The notes: generated from the sequence alone by a model not told the origin. Counted from the stretch's first letter, positions 42,243 to 50,729 are shown. The stretch is 64,000 nucleotides of DNA from Dyadobacter sandarakinus (GCF_016894445.1 NZ_CP056775.1:62001-126000), one strand, 5' to 3'. Program-made: numbers and translations.

Positions 42243-43565
42243 TCAGGCAAGTTCTTTTACATTCGTTGCCTCACGGCCGATGCTGTAATAAGTGAAGCCA
42301 AGATCACGCATCTGATCCAGTTCGTACAGGTTTCTTCCGTCGAAAATTACTTTTTCTTTCAGAAGCTTGCCCATTTTCGCAAAGTCAGGTGTACGGAATT
42401 GCGGCCACTCAGTAAAGATCATCAGTGCATCTGCATCGTCAAGCGCTGCATAGGCAGTGTGGCAGTAAGTAATTTCCGGGATCAGTTTTTTCACGTTCTC
42501 CATCGCTTCCGGATCATAAACCGTCACCTTCGCGCCAGCAGCAACCAGGGCCTGAATGTTTTCCAGAGCCGGAGCTTCACGGATATCATCAGTATATGGT
42601 TTGAATGCCAATCCCCAAACAGCGATTGTTTTGCCAGCCAGGTTACCATCAAAATAATCCTTTACTACCGGGATCAATCGTTGTTTCTGATCGTAGTTAA
42701 CGTCCATCACAGCTTTCAGGGTACGGAAGTCGTATCCGTAATCGTCTGATGTTTTAGCCAGTGCCTGCACGTCCTTAGGAAAGCAGCTTCCGCCGTAACC
42801 GATACCTGCAAACAGGAAGCGTTTTCCGATACGGGTATCGGTACCAATCCCTTTTCTGATATCGTCTACGTTAGCACCTACTTTTTCACAAAGGTTTGCG
42901 ATTTCGTTCATGAAGGTGATCTTCATGGCCAGGAATGAGTTGGCAGCGTACTTTGTCATTTCAGCTGAACGCTCGTCCATGAAAATGATAGGGTTACCCT
43001 GACGTACCAGTGGAGCATACAATTTCTCCATCAATTTCTTCGCTTTGTCAGAAGTAGTACCGATAACCACACGGTCAGGCTTCATGAAATCTTCCACGGC
43101 AACACCTTCGCGAAGGAACTCAGGGTTTGAAATCACGTCAAACTCAACCGTAGCAGCTTTTGCAATTGCATTTTTCACCTTTTCGGCAGTACCTACCGGA
43201 ACGGTGCTTTTGTCGATGATAACGGTATAAGATTCAAGGATCGGACCCAGATCGTGAGCTACTTTCAGGATGTATTTCAAATCAGCCGAACCATCTTCTC
43301 CCGGAGGGGTTGGAAGCGCAAGGAAGATCACTTCTGCATCCTTGATACCTTCTTTCAGGTCGGTGGTAAATGTAAGGCGTCCTTCCGCTACGTTACGGTC
43401 GAAAAGTACATCAAGACCTGGTTCGTATATTGGAATTTCACCTTTTTTAAGGCGCTCTACTTTGTTTACGTCAATATCAACACAGGTAACCTGATTTCCG
43501 GTTTCAGCGAAGCATGTGCCTGTTACAAGGCCTACGTATCCTGTACCAACTACTGCTAGTTTCAT
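42243..43565 (-). CDS. ugd: UDP-glucose 6-dehydrogenase
   Basis: 440 residues. N-terminal NAD site VVGTGYVGLVTGTCFAETGN, KSTVPVGTAEKV, NPEFLREGVAVEDFMKPDRVVIG, catalytic Cys in GYGGSCFPKD (about residue 258), and the C-terminal WGLAFKPYTDDIREAPAL. It oxidises UDP-glucose twice to UDP-glucuronate with NAD. It is cotranscribed with manC. A 135-base leader with a possible 28-residue peptide and two hairpins lies upstream. It is distinct in wording from the dehydrogenase at 31639, so the locus should make two activated uronic acids. Confidence 0.93.
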   Translation of the reverse strand: MKLAVVGTGYVGLVTGTCFAETGNQVTCVDIDVNKVERLKKGEIPIYEPGLDVLFDRNVAEGRLTFTTDLKEGIKDAEVIFLALPTPPGEDGSADLKYILKVAHDLGPILESYTVIIDKSTVPVGTAEKVKNAIAKAATVEFDVISNPEFLREGVAVEDFMKPDRVVIGTTSDKAKKLMEKLYAPLVRQGNPIIFMDERSAEMTKYAANSFLAMKITFMNEIANLCEKVGANVDDIRKGIGTDTRIGKRFLFAGIGYGGSCFPKDVQALAKTSDDYGYDFRTLKAVMDVNYDQKQRLIPVVKDYFDGNLAGKTIAVWGLAFKPYTDDIREAPALENIQALVAAGAKVTVYDPEAMENVKKLIPEITYCHTAYAALDDADALMIFTEWPQFRTPDFAKMGKLLKEKVIFDGRNLYELDQMRDLGFTYYSIGREATNVKELA

Positions 43566-43608
43566 AGTTTTATTATTAGTAAAATGATTGTATGAGGTAA
43601 GAATCTGC

Positions 43609-43695
43609 TTAGAACGAGTGGGTTAGCCGAAGAGTCGGCTGGTCGTGAAGGTGCCGCAAACGCGGAGCAGCGTAAGAGAGTAAGGTATTTTTCAT
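43609..43695 (-). CDS. Possible leader peptide upstream of ugd
   Basis: A 28-codon ORF (ATG at 43695, TAA at 43611-43609) begins MKNTLLSYAA and ends TLRLTHSF. It starts 4 bases after TTTACTCATCGTT, the same 13 bases that precede the wza start. Its own 5' DNA (ATTTTTCATAATT on the plus strand) is identical to that of wcaJ. Two perfect hairpins lie inside it. It is Leu/Arg/His-rich. It may be a translated leader for attenuation or a degraded 5' end copied from another EPS gene. Confidence 0.45.
   Translation of the reverse strand: MKNTLLSYAAPRLRHLHDQPTLRLTHSF
43625..43665 (-). promoter_or_regulatory. Two hairpins in the ugd leader
   Basis: AGCCGA-AGAG-TCGGCT (43625-43640) and CCGC-AAAC-GCGG (43654-43665) are perfect short stem-loops within the putative leader ORF. 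Confidence 0.5.
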
Positions 43696-43699
43696 AATT

Positions 43700-43712
43700 A
43701 ACGATGAGTAAA
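43700..43712 (-). promoter_or_regulatory. EPS leader motif upstream of the ugd leader ORF
   Basis: TTTACTCATCGTT on the minus strand, identical to 47171-47183 before wza. Confidence 0.5.
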
Positions 43713-43919
43713 GTTGTTTGCCTGATCAAAGCATCTCGCTAAGGAGCTTTTTACTGTCAAGCATTTCAGTATATGAAAATAGTACAATTTCCGGTCGGCT
43801 GCAACAATAATATATTATTTTTCCAAGTTTGCCGGAAATATCTTTTTTTTATCTGGTAACTTCTCTAAAAAAAACAATAAGAAGTTACCAGATAACGGTG
43901 ACTTATATAGAGCGCTGTA
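43713..43919. other. Gap between wzc and the ugd leader
   Basis: No gene was seen. AT-rich; it should contain the ugd promoter. The end of wzc is followed by AAGAAGTTACCAGATAACG, and GTTACCAGATAA resembles GTTACCAGAT at 43853-43866 in inverted form (ATCTGGTAACTTCT / AGAAGTTACCAGAT), making an inverted repeat that may end the wzc transcript. Confidence 0.5.
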
Positions 43920-46295
43920 TCAGCTCCTGGTGAGCATCTTCCTGAGCTTCGATTCAAGGTTCTGAAGCTTGCTCTCCGACTCCTCGCTGTAATACCCGTA
44001 TCCGTAGCCACCATAGCCATAGCTGCCGTAACCGTACCCTGCACCATATTTAACACCGTTGAATACGATAGACAGGTTTGCAAAACGATGCGTACGCTGC
44101 AGTTCGCCAATACGTTTGAGGTGGTCGATCAGGGTGTAATTGAAACGTACCAGGTAAAGGGTAGCATCCGCATACTTGGCGATCAGCGCCGAGTCGGTTA
44201 CGAGGCCGAATGGAGGCGAGTCAATCAGGATATAATCGTAACGCTCACGGAGTTCTTCAAGCAGGATCGGCAGACGACCATTACCAAGCAATTCCGAAGG
44301 GTTAGGTGGAATCGGACCACTTACCAGTACGTCAAACTTAGGGTGGATACCGGTTGACTGAATGTACTCATCCAGTGATCCCTGGCCGATCAGACAGTTT
44401 GAAACGCCATATTTATTGGAAACCAGCAGCCGGTCGTGCAGTGTAGGCTTACGCAAATCGAGGCCAATCAGGATCACACGCTTATCCGAATACGCAAGGC
44501 TCGCCGCAAGGTTAATGCTGACAAAACTTTTTCCTTCTCCGCCAATCGACGAGGTGAACATAATGGTTCGGCACGAACCGTCACCCAGGTACTGCAGGTT
44601 GGTACGCAATGCCCTGAATTGTTCAGCCACCGCTGTACGGCTTGTCATTTTGATAATGCCTTCTTCGCCGGGTTGATCTTTGGCACCCTTCATGTGGCCG
44701 ATCTCACCAATCACGGCAGAGTGGGTCAGCGAGGTAATTTCTTCACGTGCCTGAACCGTGTTGCTCAGCATCATCAGCAGGTTAATGAGCAGTGCCGGCA
44801 GTAGCAGACCTGCCAATCCCGCGCCGCCCCAAACCAGCGCTTTCTGCGGTTTGATCGCCAGGGTTGAGCCGATCGGAGCGTCAATAAGACGGCTGTCGGT
44901 TACGGTTGCTGCATAACCCAATGCTGTCTCTTCCCGTTTTTGGAGCAGGTAAAGGTATAGTCCTTCCTTAATGCTTTGCTGACGCTTGATGCCGACATAC
45001 TCGCGTTCCTTTTGCGGAATACCCCGCAGACCTGCTGAAAATCGGCTGTTTACAGCTTCAAGACTTTGTTTGGTAACTTCCAGACCGCGGCGCAGGTTCT
45101 GCACGTTTTCCCGAACAGCTTCCTTGGTATTGGACAGCTGCGTATTGATGGTTCCGAGCAAAGGGTTGCTTGCCTGCGTAGTTTGTGCATACTTTTCACG
45201 CTGCAACTGAAGATCATTGTAGCGGGTCAGCAATTGTACCAGAACGGGATCATCAATCATGTAAGTAGCCGGCGCAGGAGTTCCGTCGCCTGCATTCTTG
45301 ATGTACTTGTCAACACTTTCCAGTACCGAAATCTTGATATTTACATCATTCAGCTGCGCATCATTTTCCTTGATGTTCTGCAGGTAAAGGTTGGACTCAG
45401 CGCTGATATCAGTCAGTCCCTGGTTACGCTTGTAAGATTCAACGTCGCGTTCCACATCGCCGAGCTCGCCGGTAATCAGGCCGAGGCGGGATTCGATAAA
45501 CTTAAGTGTGTTGCTGGCTTCGTTGTTTTTATCGTTCAAAGAAGATTGTACATATACGTCCAGCAGCTTGTTCAGTACATCTTTGCCGCGCTGAAGAGAA
45601 GTATCTTCATACGTAAGTTCCAGAACTGTGCTTTTTGGGTTGGTATTTACAATTTCAAGGTTGCCGAGCATGCTGCCGGTAAGACTGGAAATGTTCCGGA
45701 ATACTACGTTTACATCAGTATATAAAGATTCAACATCCTTGTTAACCGTGAATATACCCCAGGCATTACGCAGCTTCTGACCAAATTTGTGTACCGTTTC
45801 TTCATCATTCAATGTGAAGGTCTGGTTGTCTTTCACATGCACTACCAGCGGATTCTGGTAAGCAAACTCAGAGATCAGTTCAGCTTTAACCGAGATCGGG
45901 CTGATTTTGTAAAGATCAATGGTTTTAAGACCATCGGTTGTTTCATAATTCACGTCGAGCTGAAGTTCCCGGGCTGTCTGCTCCATGAGCGTCTGCGATT
46001 TGAGTACTTCTACTTCGTTTTCAACGAGCTTGTTTCCGCCAAACTGCGTCATCTGCTCGATGATATCCCCGCCGCTCGAAATTCCTTTTTTCTCATCCTT
46101 GATCAGCAGGGTAGCCTGCGCCAGGTACACCGGCTGTTTGATCTGCAGAAAGAAGAATGCAGCCATCAATGAGATGACCAGAAATATCGGAAACAGGAAC
46201 CAGTACCGGATAAATGCCCTCAGATAACTCTGGAAGTCAAACTTTTTATCCTGCTCTTCAAAGGAGTCTTGAGTAAATTCTGCGTTCTGATTCAT
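43920..46295 (-). CDS. wzc: Wzc-type polysaccharide co-polymerase with tyrosine autokinase domain
   Basis: 791 residues. An N-terminal Wzz domain with a membrane segment (about 30-52), a long periplasmic coiled-coil region (about 250-450), the GNVR-like second membrane segment (about 490-515) and a cytoplasmic BY-kinase. Walker A is SSIGGEGKS (about 580-590), Walker A' VILIGLDLRKP, Walker B YILIDSPP (about 688). The tail is extremely Tyr-Gly-rich (GYGYGSYGYGGYGYGYY, about 752-770), the expected site of autophosphorylation. It controls EPS chain length and couples polymerisation to export. It follows wza by 53 bases, and the PHP phosphatase lies upstream. Confidence 0.93.
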   Translation of the reverse strand: MNQNAEFTQDSFEEQDKKFDFQSYLRAFIRYWFLFPIFLVISLMAAFFFLQIKQPVYLAQATLLIKDEKKGISSGGDIIEQMTQFGGNKLVENEVEVLKSQTLMEQTARELQLDVNYETTDGLKTIDLYKISPISVKAELISEFAYQNPLVVHVKDNQTFTLNDEETVHKFGQKLRNAWGIFTVNKDVESLYTDVNVVFRNISSLTGSMLGNLEIVNTNPKSTVLELTYEDTSLQRGKDVLNKLLDVYVQSSLNDKNNEASNTLKFIESRLGLITGELGDVERDVESYKRNQGLTDISAESNLYLQNIKENDAQLNDVNIKISVLESVDKYIKNAGDGTPAPATYMIDDPVLVQLLTRYNDLQLQREKYAQTTQASNPLLGTINTQLSNTKEAVRENVQNLRRGLEVTKQSLEAVNSRFSAGLRGIPQKEREYVGIKRQQSIKEGLYLYLLQKREETALGYAATVTDSRLIDAPIGSTLAIKPQKALVWGGAGLAGLLLPALLINLLMMLSNTVQAREEITSLTHSAVIGEIGHMKGAKDQPGEEGIIKMTSRTAVAEQFRALRTNLQYLGDGSCRTIMFTSSIGGEGKSFVSINLAASLAYSDKRVILIGLDLRKPTLHDRLLVSNKYGVSNCLIGQGSLDEYIQSTGIHPKFDVLVSGPIPPNPSELLGNGRLPILLEELRERYDYILIDSPPFGLVTDSALIAKYADATLYLVRFNYTLIDHLKRIGELQRTHRFANLSIVFNGVKYGAGYGYGSYGYGGYGYGYYSEESESKLQNLESKLRKMLTRS

Positions 46296-46348
46296 AGCCT
46301 ACAATCCTGCTTTTATTATTCAATTCAATATCAAATGTCCGGTTGGTC

Positions 46349-47164
46349 CTAGTTACCGAGGCGGTAATATGCGAGAACAACGGCGGTAAGAATACTCACG
46401 AACAGCGGGGCAAGCTGTATCGTACGGTCGGTCATATTCATGCGCGCCTTCACAGGCTCAACATAGATGACGTCGTTTTTATGCATGTAGTAAAATGGTG
46501 ATTCAAATACGTCGCGGGAGGTAAGGTCAAGACGTGCGTAAATGCGTTCTCCTTTTTCTTCCCTGATCACCATTACGTTATTCCTGCGGCCATAAATGGT
46601 AAGATCTCCTGCAAGACTCAGTACTTCCGGGAGGGTAAGGCGCTCGTCCGGAATCACGTATACAGACGGTTTTGCCACTTCCCCGAGTACCGAAACCTTG
46701 AAGTTGATGTTCTTGATATTCACAGACGGTTCTTTCAGGTAAAGCTGCAACCGCTGACGGATGGTGTCACCTGCTGCTCTGGTAGTGAGGCTGCCCACCT
46801 TTATTTTTCCAACCAGAGGCAACTCAATGTTACCCTGCTGATCAACCAGGTAACCAAATGGCTGGCGCATGGCATTGCTTCCTCCGCCGTAGGTGGTGAG
46901 TGCTGTGGAATATTCGTTGGCTGAGTTGAAAATCGCATTGGCTTCCTGGTTAAGGCTACCGACGATAATGGATAGCATATCATTGCTCTCGATCAACGGA
47001 ACATACGACTGCTTGATTTTAGAAGAGTACAACCTGGCAGTATCCCCCTGAAAGTATACGATAGTCTTGGGAGAAACGCAGGAGCTTGTACCTCCGAGGA
47101 TACCAATGCAAGCTAGTAATAGTACAATGGAGATGCTAAAAATAGGTGAGCGGTGTATTTTCAT
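46349..47164 (-). CDS. wza: Wza-type polysaccharide export lipoprotein
   Basis: 271 residues. A signal peptide ends near TSSC (Cys29), suggesting a lipoprotein, although the lipobox is not perfect. The polysaccharide export domain (about 60-140, DQQGNIELPLVGKIKVGSLT) and an SLBB domain (VSVLGEVAKPSVYVIPDERLTLPEVLSLAGDLT) follow, and a C-terminal hydrophobic helix (LAPLFVSILTAVVLAYY) would span the outer membrane. It forms the export channel with Wzc. The 13-base motif TTTACTCATCGTT is 6 bases before the ATG. It heads the wza-wzc unit. Confidence 0.9.
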   Translation of the reverse strand: MKIHRSPIFSISIVLLLACIGILGGTSSCVSPKTIVYFQGDTARLYSSKIKQSYVPLIESNDMLSIIVGSLNQEANAIFNSANEYSTALTTYGGGSNAMRQPFGYLVDQQGNIELPLVGKIKVGSLTTRAAGDTIRQRLQLYLKEPSVNIKNINFKVSVLGEVAKPSVYVIPDERLTLPEVLSLAGDLTIYGRRNNVMVIREEKGERIYARLDLTSRDVFESPFYYMHKNDVIYVEPVKARMNMTDRTIQLAPLFVSILTAVVLAYYRLGN

Positions 47165-47170
47165 GTGGGC

Positions 47171-47183
47171 AACGATGAGTAAA
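47171..47183 (-). promoter_or_regulatory. EPS leader motif upstream of wza
   Basis: TTTACTCATCGTT on the minus strand, 6 bases before the start codon; the same 13 bases are at 43700-43712. Confidence 0.5.
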
Positions 47184-47370
47184 TAAATTACAACTGGTTT
47201 TAGTGGAATAACTTAAAAATTTACAAATATTAGAAAGATTTAGATTTCAGTACGCAAAAGTATTCCTCTCATCAGAGAATTCTGAATGTGATTGCAAATT
47301 TTTGCATTCTTTATATTATCCAAATGTTATAAAAAAAGAGTTATTTTACAAATGTAGAAAAACTTCTATG

Positions 47371-48108
47371 TCAAGCGTGTATCAGGTTGAAGTTCTGAAA
47401 CGGATATCTGGAGAAGTACTTGTTGCGGATGCTTCTGTGGATAAGCTCCAAATGCTGTATCTTATGGGCGTCTGTACCTATATAGGAGATCAATTCATTT
47501 TTAAGCAGCCACTCGGCCATTTTATGCACGTTTTCGCCGTAGTGCGTTGTAAGCGACAGGATATTTACCTGTAACTCACATCCCTGGTCAGCCAGCTTTT
47601 TGTACACAGACGGATCTGCATGAAAGTAGGTATAGCGTTCCGGGTGAGCCAGCACGGGCTGGTATCCCTGGGCAATAATGGAAAACAATGTTTCCGAGGT
47701 ATTCATTAATGGTGTCGAATAGGGCAGTTCAACAAGCAAGCGGTTACCCGGTAAGGTCAGAAATTGCTGCTGGGTGTTGAGAAGCTCCATAAAGTGCTCG
47801 TCAATAAAGTATTCTGCGGCCGCATCAATCTGAATAGTAAGTCCGGCTGCCAGCGCTGCCTCCCGCACATCCTGCAACCCTGACAGAATGATCTCGGGCG
47901 TATTCTTATAGCAATCCCACATCACGTGAGGAGTCGTAACAATGCGCTGATAACCCAGGGCCTGCATTTTCTGCACCATAGCTACGGCTTCTTCGATTGT
48001 CTCGACGCCATCATCAATGCCCGGTATGATATGGGAGTGAATATCGATCCCGAGCTGGGAAAGATCCGCTTCCTTTTCCTTTTTACTATCAAATAACCAG
48101 CTTAGCAT
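47371..48108 (-). CDS. YwqE/CpsB-type tyrosine-protein phosphatase (PHP fold)
   Basis: 245 residues. The PHP metal sites are visible: DIHSHIIPGIDDG, TTPHVMWDCYKN, AAEYFIDEHFMELL, LAHPERYTYFHADP and YIGTDAHKIQH. This family (CpsB, YwqE) dephosphorylates the tyrosine tail of Wzc-type kinases with Mn or similar metals in the cytoplasm. It lies directly upstream of wza-wzc on the same strand, as expected for a kinase-phosphatase pair. A TAAATTTG promoter-like element lies about 80 bases upstream. Confidence 0.9.
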   Translation of the reverse strand: MLSWLFDSKKEKEADLSQLGIDIHSHIIPGIDDGVETIEEAVAMVQKMQALGYQRIVTTPHVMWDCYKNTPEIILSGLQDVREAALAAGLTIQIDAAAEYFIDEHFMELLNTQQQFLTLPGNRLLVELPYSTPLMNTSETLFSIIAQGYQPVLAHPERYTYFHADPSVYKKLADQGCELQVNILSLTTHYGENVHKMAEWLLKNELISYIGTDAHKIQHLELIHRSIRNKYFSRYPFQNFNLIHA

Positions 48109-48184
48109 AATCCTCTCCGTGCCGGTGCCGAAGTCCCTGACGGGCTGCGGTGAAGACCGGATTTTTGATTTTTTAAAAGTTGGA

Positions 48185-48192
48185 CAAATTTA
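48185..48192 (-). promoter_or_regulatory. Candidate -7 element for the phosphatase-wza-wzc unit
   Basis: TAAATTTG on the minus strand matches TAnnTTTG, 77 bases before the ATG at 48108. The -33 region is only partly matched. Confidence 0.45.
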
Positions 48193-48579
48193 AGATAAAA
48201 AACATAAGACTCATCAGGATTTTACTATTAAAATTTTTTCTACAAATTAAATAGAATAAAATCTATATTTGTGTTTATGTTTATCGTAAATGCGTGTGAA
48301 TCAATTGGCAGTTATCATTTGTATTAAACTGCTTGCCCGATTTTTTAAGGAATTCACACCCATTCTGCTGCCTTTTACCTCAATCCAACGTTCAAGTTGG
48401 AAGTGTTCCTTCATGGTCTGTTGTATTAAACCGTGATTTTCTTCTGTTGCGCGGTTATGATGCCCGCAAGTTTGTAATGCAACTCGTCAACAGTCAGTAG
48501 GATTGCAGGCTTTTATGATTTTGTTATCATTTGCGAAACGATGTTTTTCAAAACATAACCATCAAAATCGTCCCAGAAC
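48193..48579. other. Divergent region between the phosphatase and the DUF1080 gene
   Basis: No gene was seen. It holds promoters for both directions and TTCTACAA at 48238-48245. Confidence 0.45.
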
Positions 48580-49221
48580 ATGAAGACACAGTGCATTTTC
48601 CGTTTGTTTTTAACATTATCAATCCTGATCTCCGGTTTTACCTCATTTGCCCAGGATGGCTGGGTGAGGCTTTTTAACGGAACCGACCTGACCGGCTGGA
48701 AAGTGGGTGCCAATGCTTCCTCGTTTTCCGTAGTCGATGGTGCCATTCAGGTAGCCGGGCCGAGAGCTCATTTGTTCTATGACGGACCTGTGAAAAATCA
48801 CATGTTCAAGAACTTCGAGTTTAAAGCCACGGTGATGACCAAGCCCGGCGCAAATTCCGGTATCTACATCCATACAGCTTATCAGGAAGATGGCTGGCCC
48901 TCCAAAGGTTACGAAGTGCAGGTAAACAATTCACATACCGACTGGAAGCGCACAGGTAGTCTCTATAACGTTGTCGACATCAAGGAAACTTACGCCAAGG
49001 ACAATGAATGGTACACGGAGTACATCAAGGTAGAGGGTAAGCACATTACGATCAAGATCAATGACAAGGTTGTGGTCGACTATGAAGAGAACGACGCTGA
49101 TTCCCGGCAGGGCGACATGAAGGGACGTATCCTGAGCAGCGGCACCTTTGCACTGCAGGCACATGATCCTAAGAGTGTCGTATTATACAAGGATATCCAG
49201 GTAAAGCCTCTTACTGAATGA
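48580..49221 (+). CDS. DUF1080 (3-keto-disaccharide hydrolase-type) secreted protein
   Basis: 213 residues. A Sec signal peptide (FLTLSILISGFTSFAQ) is followed by the DUF1080 concanavalin-like fold: GWVRLFNGTDLTGWKVG, FEFKATVMTKPGANSGIYIHT, GYEVQVNNSH, TGSLYNVVDIKETYAKDNEWYTEYIKVEGKHI and HDPKSVVLYKDIQV. Some members hydrolyse 3-keto-glycosides. Localisation should be periplasmic or extracellular. It stands alone beyond the EPS locus and ends at its own terminator. A role in turning over the locus product is possible but unsupported. Confidence 0.88.
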   Translation: MKTQCIFRLFLTLSILISGFTSFAQDGWVRLFNGTDLTGWKVGANASSFSVVDGAIQVAGPRAHLFYDGPVKNHMFKNFEFKATVMTKPGANSGIYIHTAYQEDGWPSKGYEVQVNNSHTDWKRTGSLYNVVDIKETYAKDNEWYTEYIKVEGKHITIKINDKVVVDYEENDADSRQGDMKGRILSSGTFALQAHDPKSVVLYKDIQVKPLTE

Positions 49222-49228
49222 TTTTGGC

Positions 49229-49258
49229 GGAGGGGGCAATGCTCCCTCCTTTTAATTT
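49229..49258 (+). terminator. Terminator of the DUF1080 gene
   Basis: GGAGGGGGC and GCTCCCTCC pair around AAT and are followed by TTTTAATTTT, 8 bases after the stop. Confidence 0.85.
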
Positions 49259-49901
49259 TCTGTTAGGTTGAGTAAAATCAGACATCCACTGTAAACAAGC
49301 TGGGCCGCATACAATGGATGAGCGGAGGGTAACGATGGTTCATAGGCATTTTTTTAGACTGATAGGGTTGTTTAAGAACTAAGAAGAACTTGCAAAGGGC
49401 ATCAAACTTATTGGTAACTACTATGTATATACGTTAAAATTTATTCTACTAAAACCAAAACTATTTTTTTCGCTTAAATCGGGTAAAACCAGGCTCTTTT
49501 TTCCAGGCCGAACGATAATAATTCAAATGGAAAGTTATCCTTTATTCCAGCCTGGCTGATTTGGTTTTAACAATATCAAAGCTATGTTTTTCAGTGCGCT
49601 ATACTGCTGTACAGCTGTTGGAATGCATTAACTTACGATTCTTAGTGCAGGAATGCTGAACATAACAATTATATAATCGATAGCGAATTTGGTGATCAGT
49701 AATCCGGAACCTAAACTGTTTCCAATATTATTTTTCCGGCAGATTCCAGCTATTTGCGCTTTTATTTTAATCAGGGTAAATGCATTTTTCTTCTTTTTAA
49801 CTTCTCCGCAGATCGTATTAAATCTGCTTTAAACACGCTCAATTTCCAGATTGTGCATCGAAGTTGTCAAAATATTTATACAAGCCAAAGTTCGCGCATT
49901 T
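49259..49901. other. Intergenic region
   Basis: No gene was seen in about 640 AT-rich bases between converging genes. A direct repeat AAGCCGGGCAT (49902-49912 and 49923-49933) covers the end of LytTR gene 3. Confidence 0.5.
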
Positions 49902-49913
49902 AAGCCGGGCATA

Positions 49914-50729
49914 TTAATTAACAAGCCGGGCATTTTCAAGCAGCATAGGCAGTGGTGCCTGGTAATGCATTCCCTCTACCCATTTCAGGAAATCAGTTGC
50001 ATTGGCTTTGCTGATAATCACAGGCTCTGGGGTAGGAGATGCAATTCCGATTAGCAGCTTACGTCCGAAATACTGCTGGATGCTGGTGACCGCTTTTCTG
50101 TGAATGATAAACTGCCGGTTGGCCCTGAAGAAATCTTTTGGGTTGAGCGTGGTGATAATGTTGTTCAGCGTATCGCGGGTCTCGTAACGCGCATTTTGTG
50201 CGTATACACTTACCTGGTAGTTGTTATAGTAGATGAAATCAAGCTTGTCGAGGCTAATGGGGATAATTTTGTCCTGATAATAAACCAGTAGGGAGGTCTT
50301 GTAATTGTTGCGGTAAGTGACCGGGGAACTTGCCGGGCGCTTGGTCAAAGCATTCTCCTCGCCGAAAAGCTCTTTCAGCTGAGCGAATTTCAGAAGACTC
50401 CTCCGCAGCTTTTCAGGACTGAGCGGTTTCAAAAGGTAGTCGATCCCGTAATTTTCAAAGGCTTTAAAAGCGTAGTCCCCGTCGTGCGTGCAGAATATTA
50501 CCGGCGCTACAACAGGCATGTTGCTGAAAATATCAAAGCCCAGCCCGTCGGCCAGCTGCACGTCGCAGAAGATCAGCTGCGGTGCTTTGTTGGTCATCAG
50601 CCAAACCCTGGCATCAACCACAGAGTGAATAACATCACAGACGGTAAAACCCAGTCCGGCCTGCTCAATCATCATCTTCAATTCCTGTGCAACGATTGAG
50701 TCGTTTTCAATTATTAGAACGTTAGTCAT
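49914..50729 (-). CDS. LytTR-family response regulator (paralogue 3)
   Basis: 271 residues: receiver (1-120) with D56, T81 and K101, and a LytTR domain (about 150-255). The acidic pocket is E8-N9-D10, again lacking the CheY D13 equivalent. The LytTR half (YNNYQVSVYAQNARYETRD, ANRQFIIHRKAV, QQYFGRKLLIG) is nearly the same as in the other two copies. It sits at the far end of the EPS locus next to the DUF1080 gene. No kinase is adjacent. The C-terminal tail (PLPMLLENARLVN) differs from the paralogues. Confidence 0.9.
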   Translation of the reverse strand: MTNVLIIENDSIVAQELKMMIEQAGLGFTVCDVIHSVVDARVWLMTNKAPQLIFCDVQLADGLGFDIFSNMPVVAPVIFCTHDGDYAFKAFENYGIDYLLKPLSPEKLRRSLLKFAQLKELFGEENALTKRPASSPVTYRNNYKTSLLVYYQDKIIPISLDKLDFIYYNNYQVSVYAQNARYETRDTLNNIITTLNPKDFFRANRQFIIHRKAVTSIQQYFGRKLLIGIASPTPEPVIISKANATDFLKWVEGMHYQAPLPMLLENARLVN

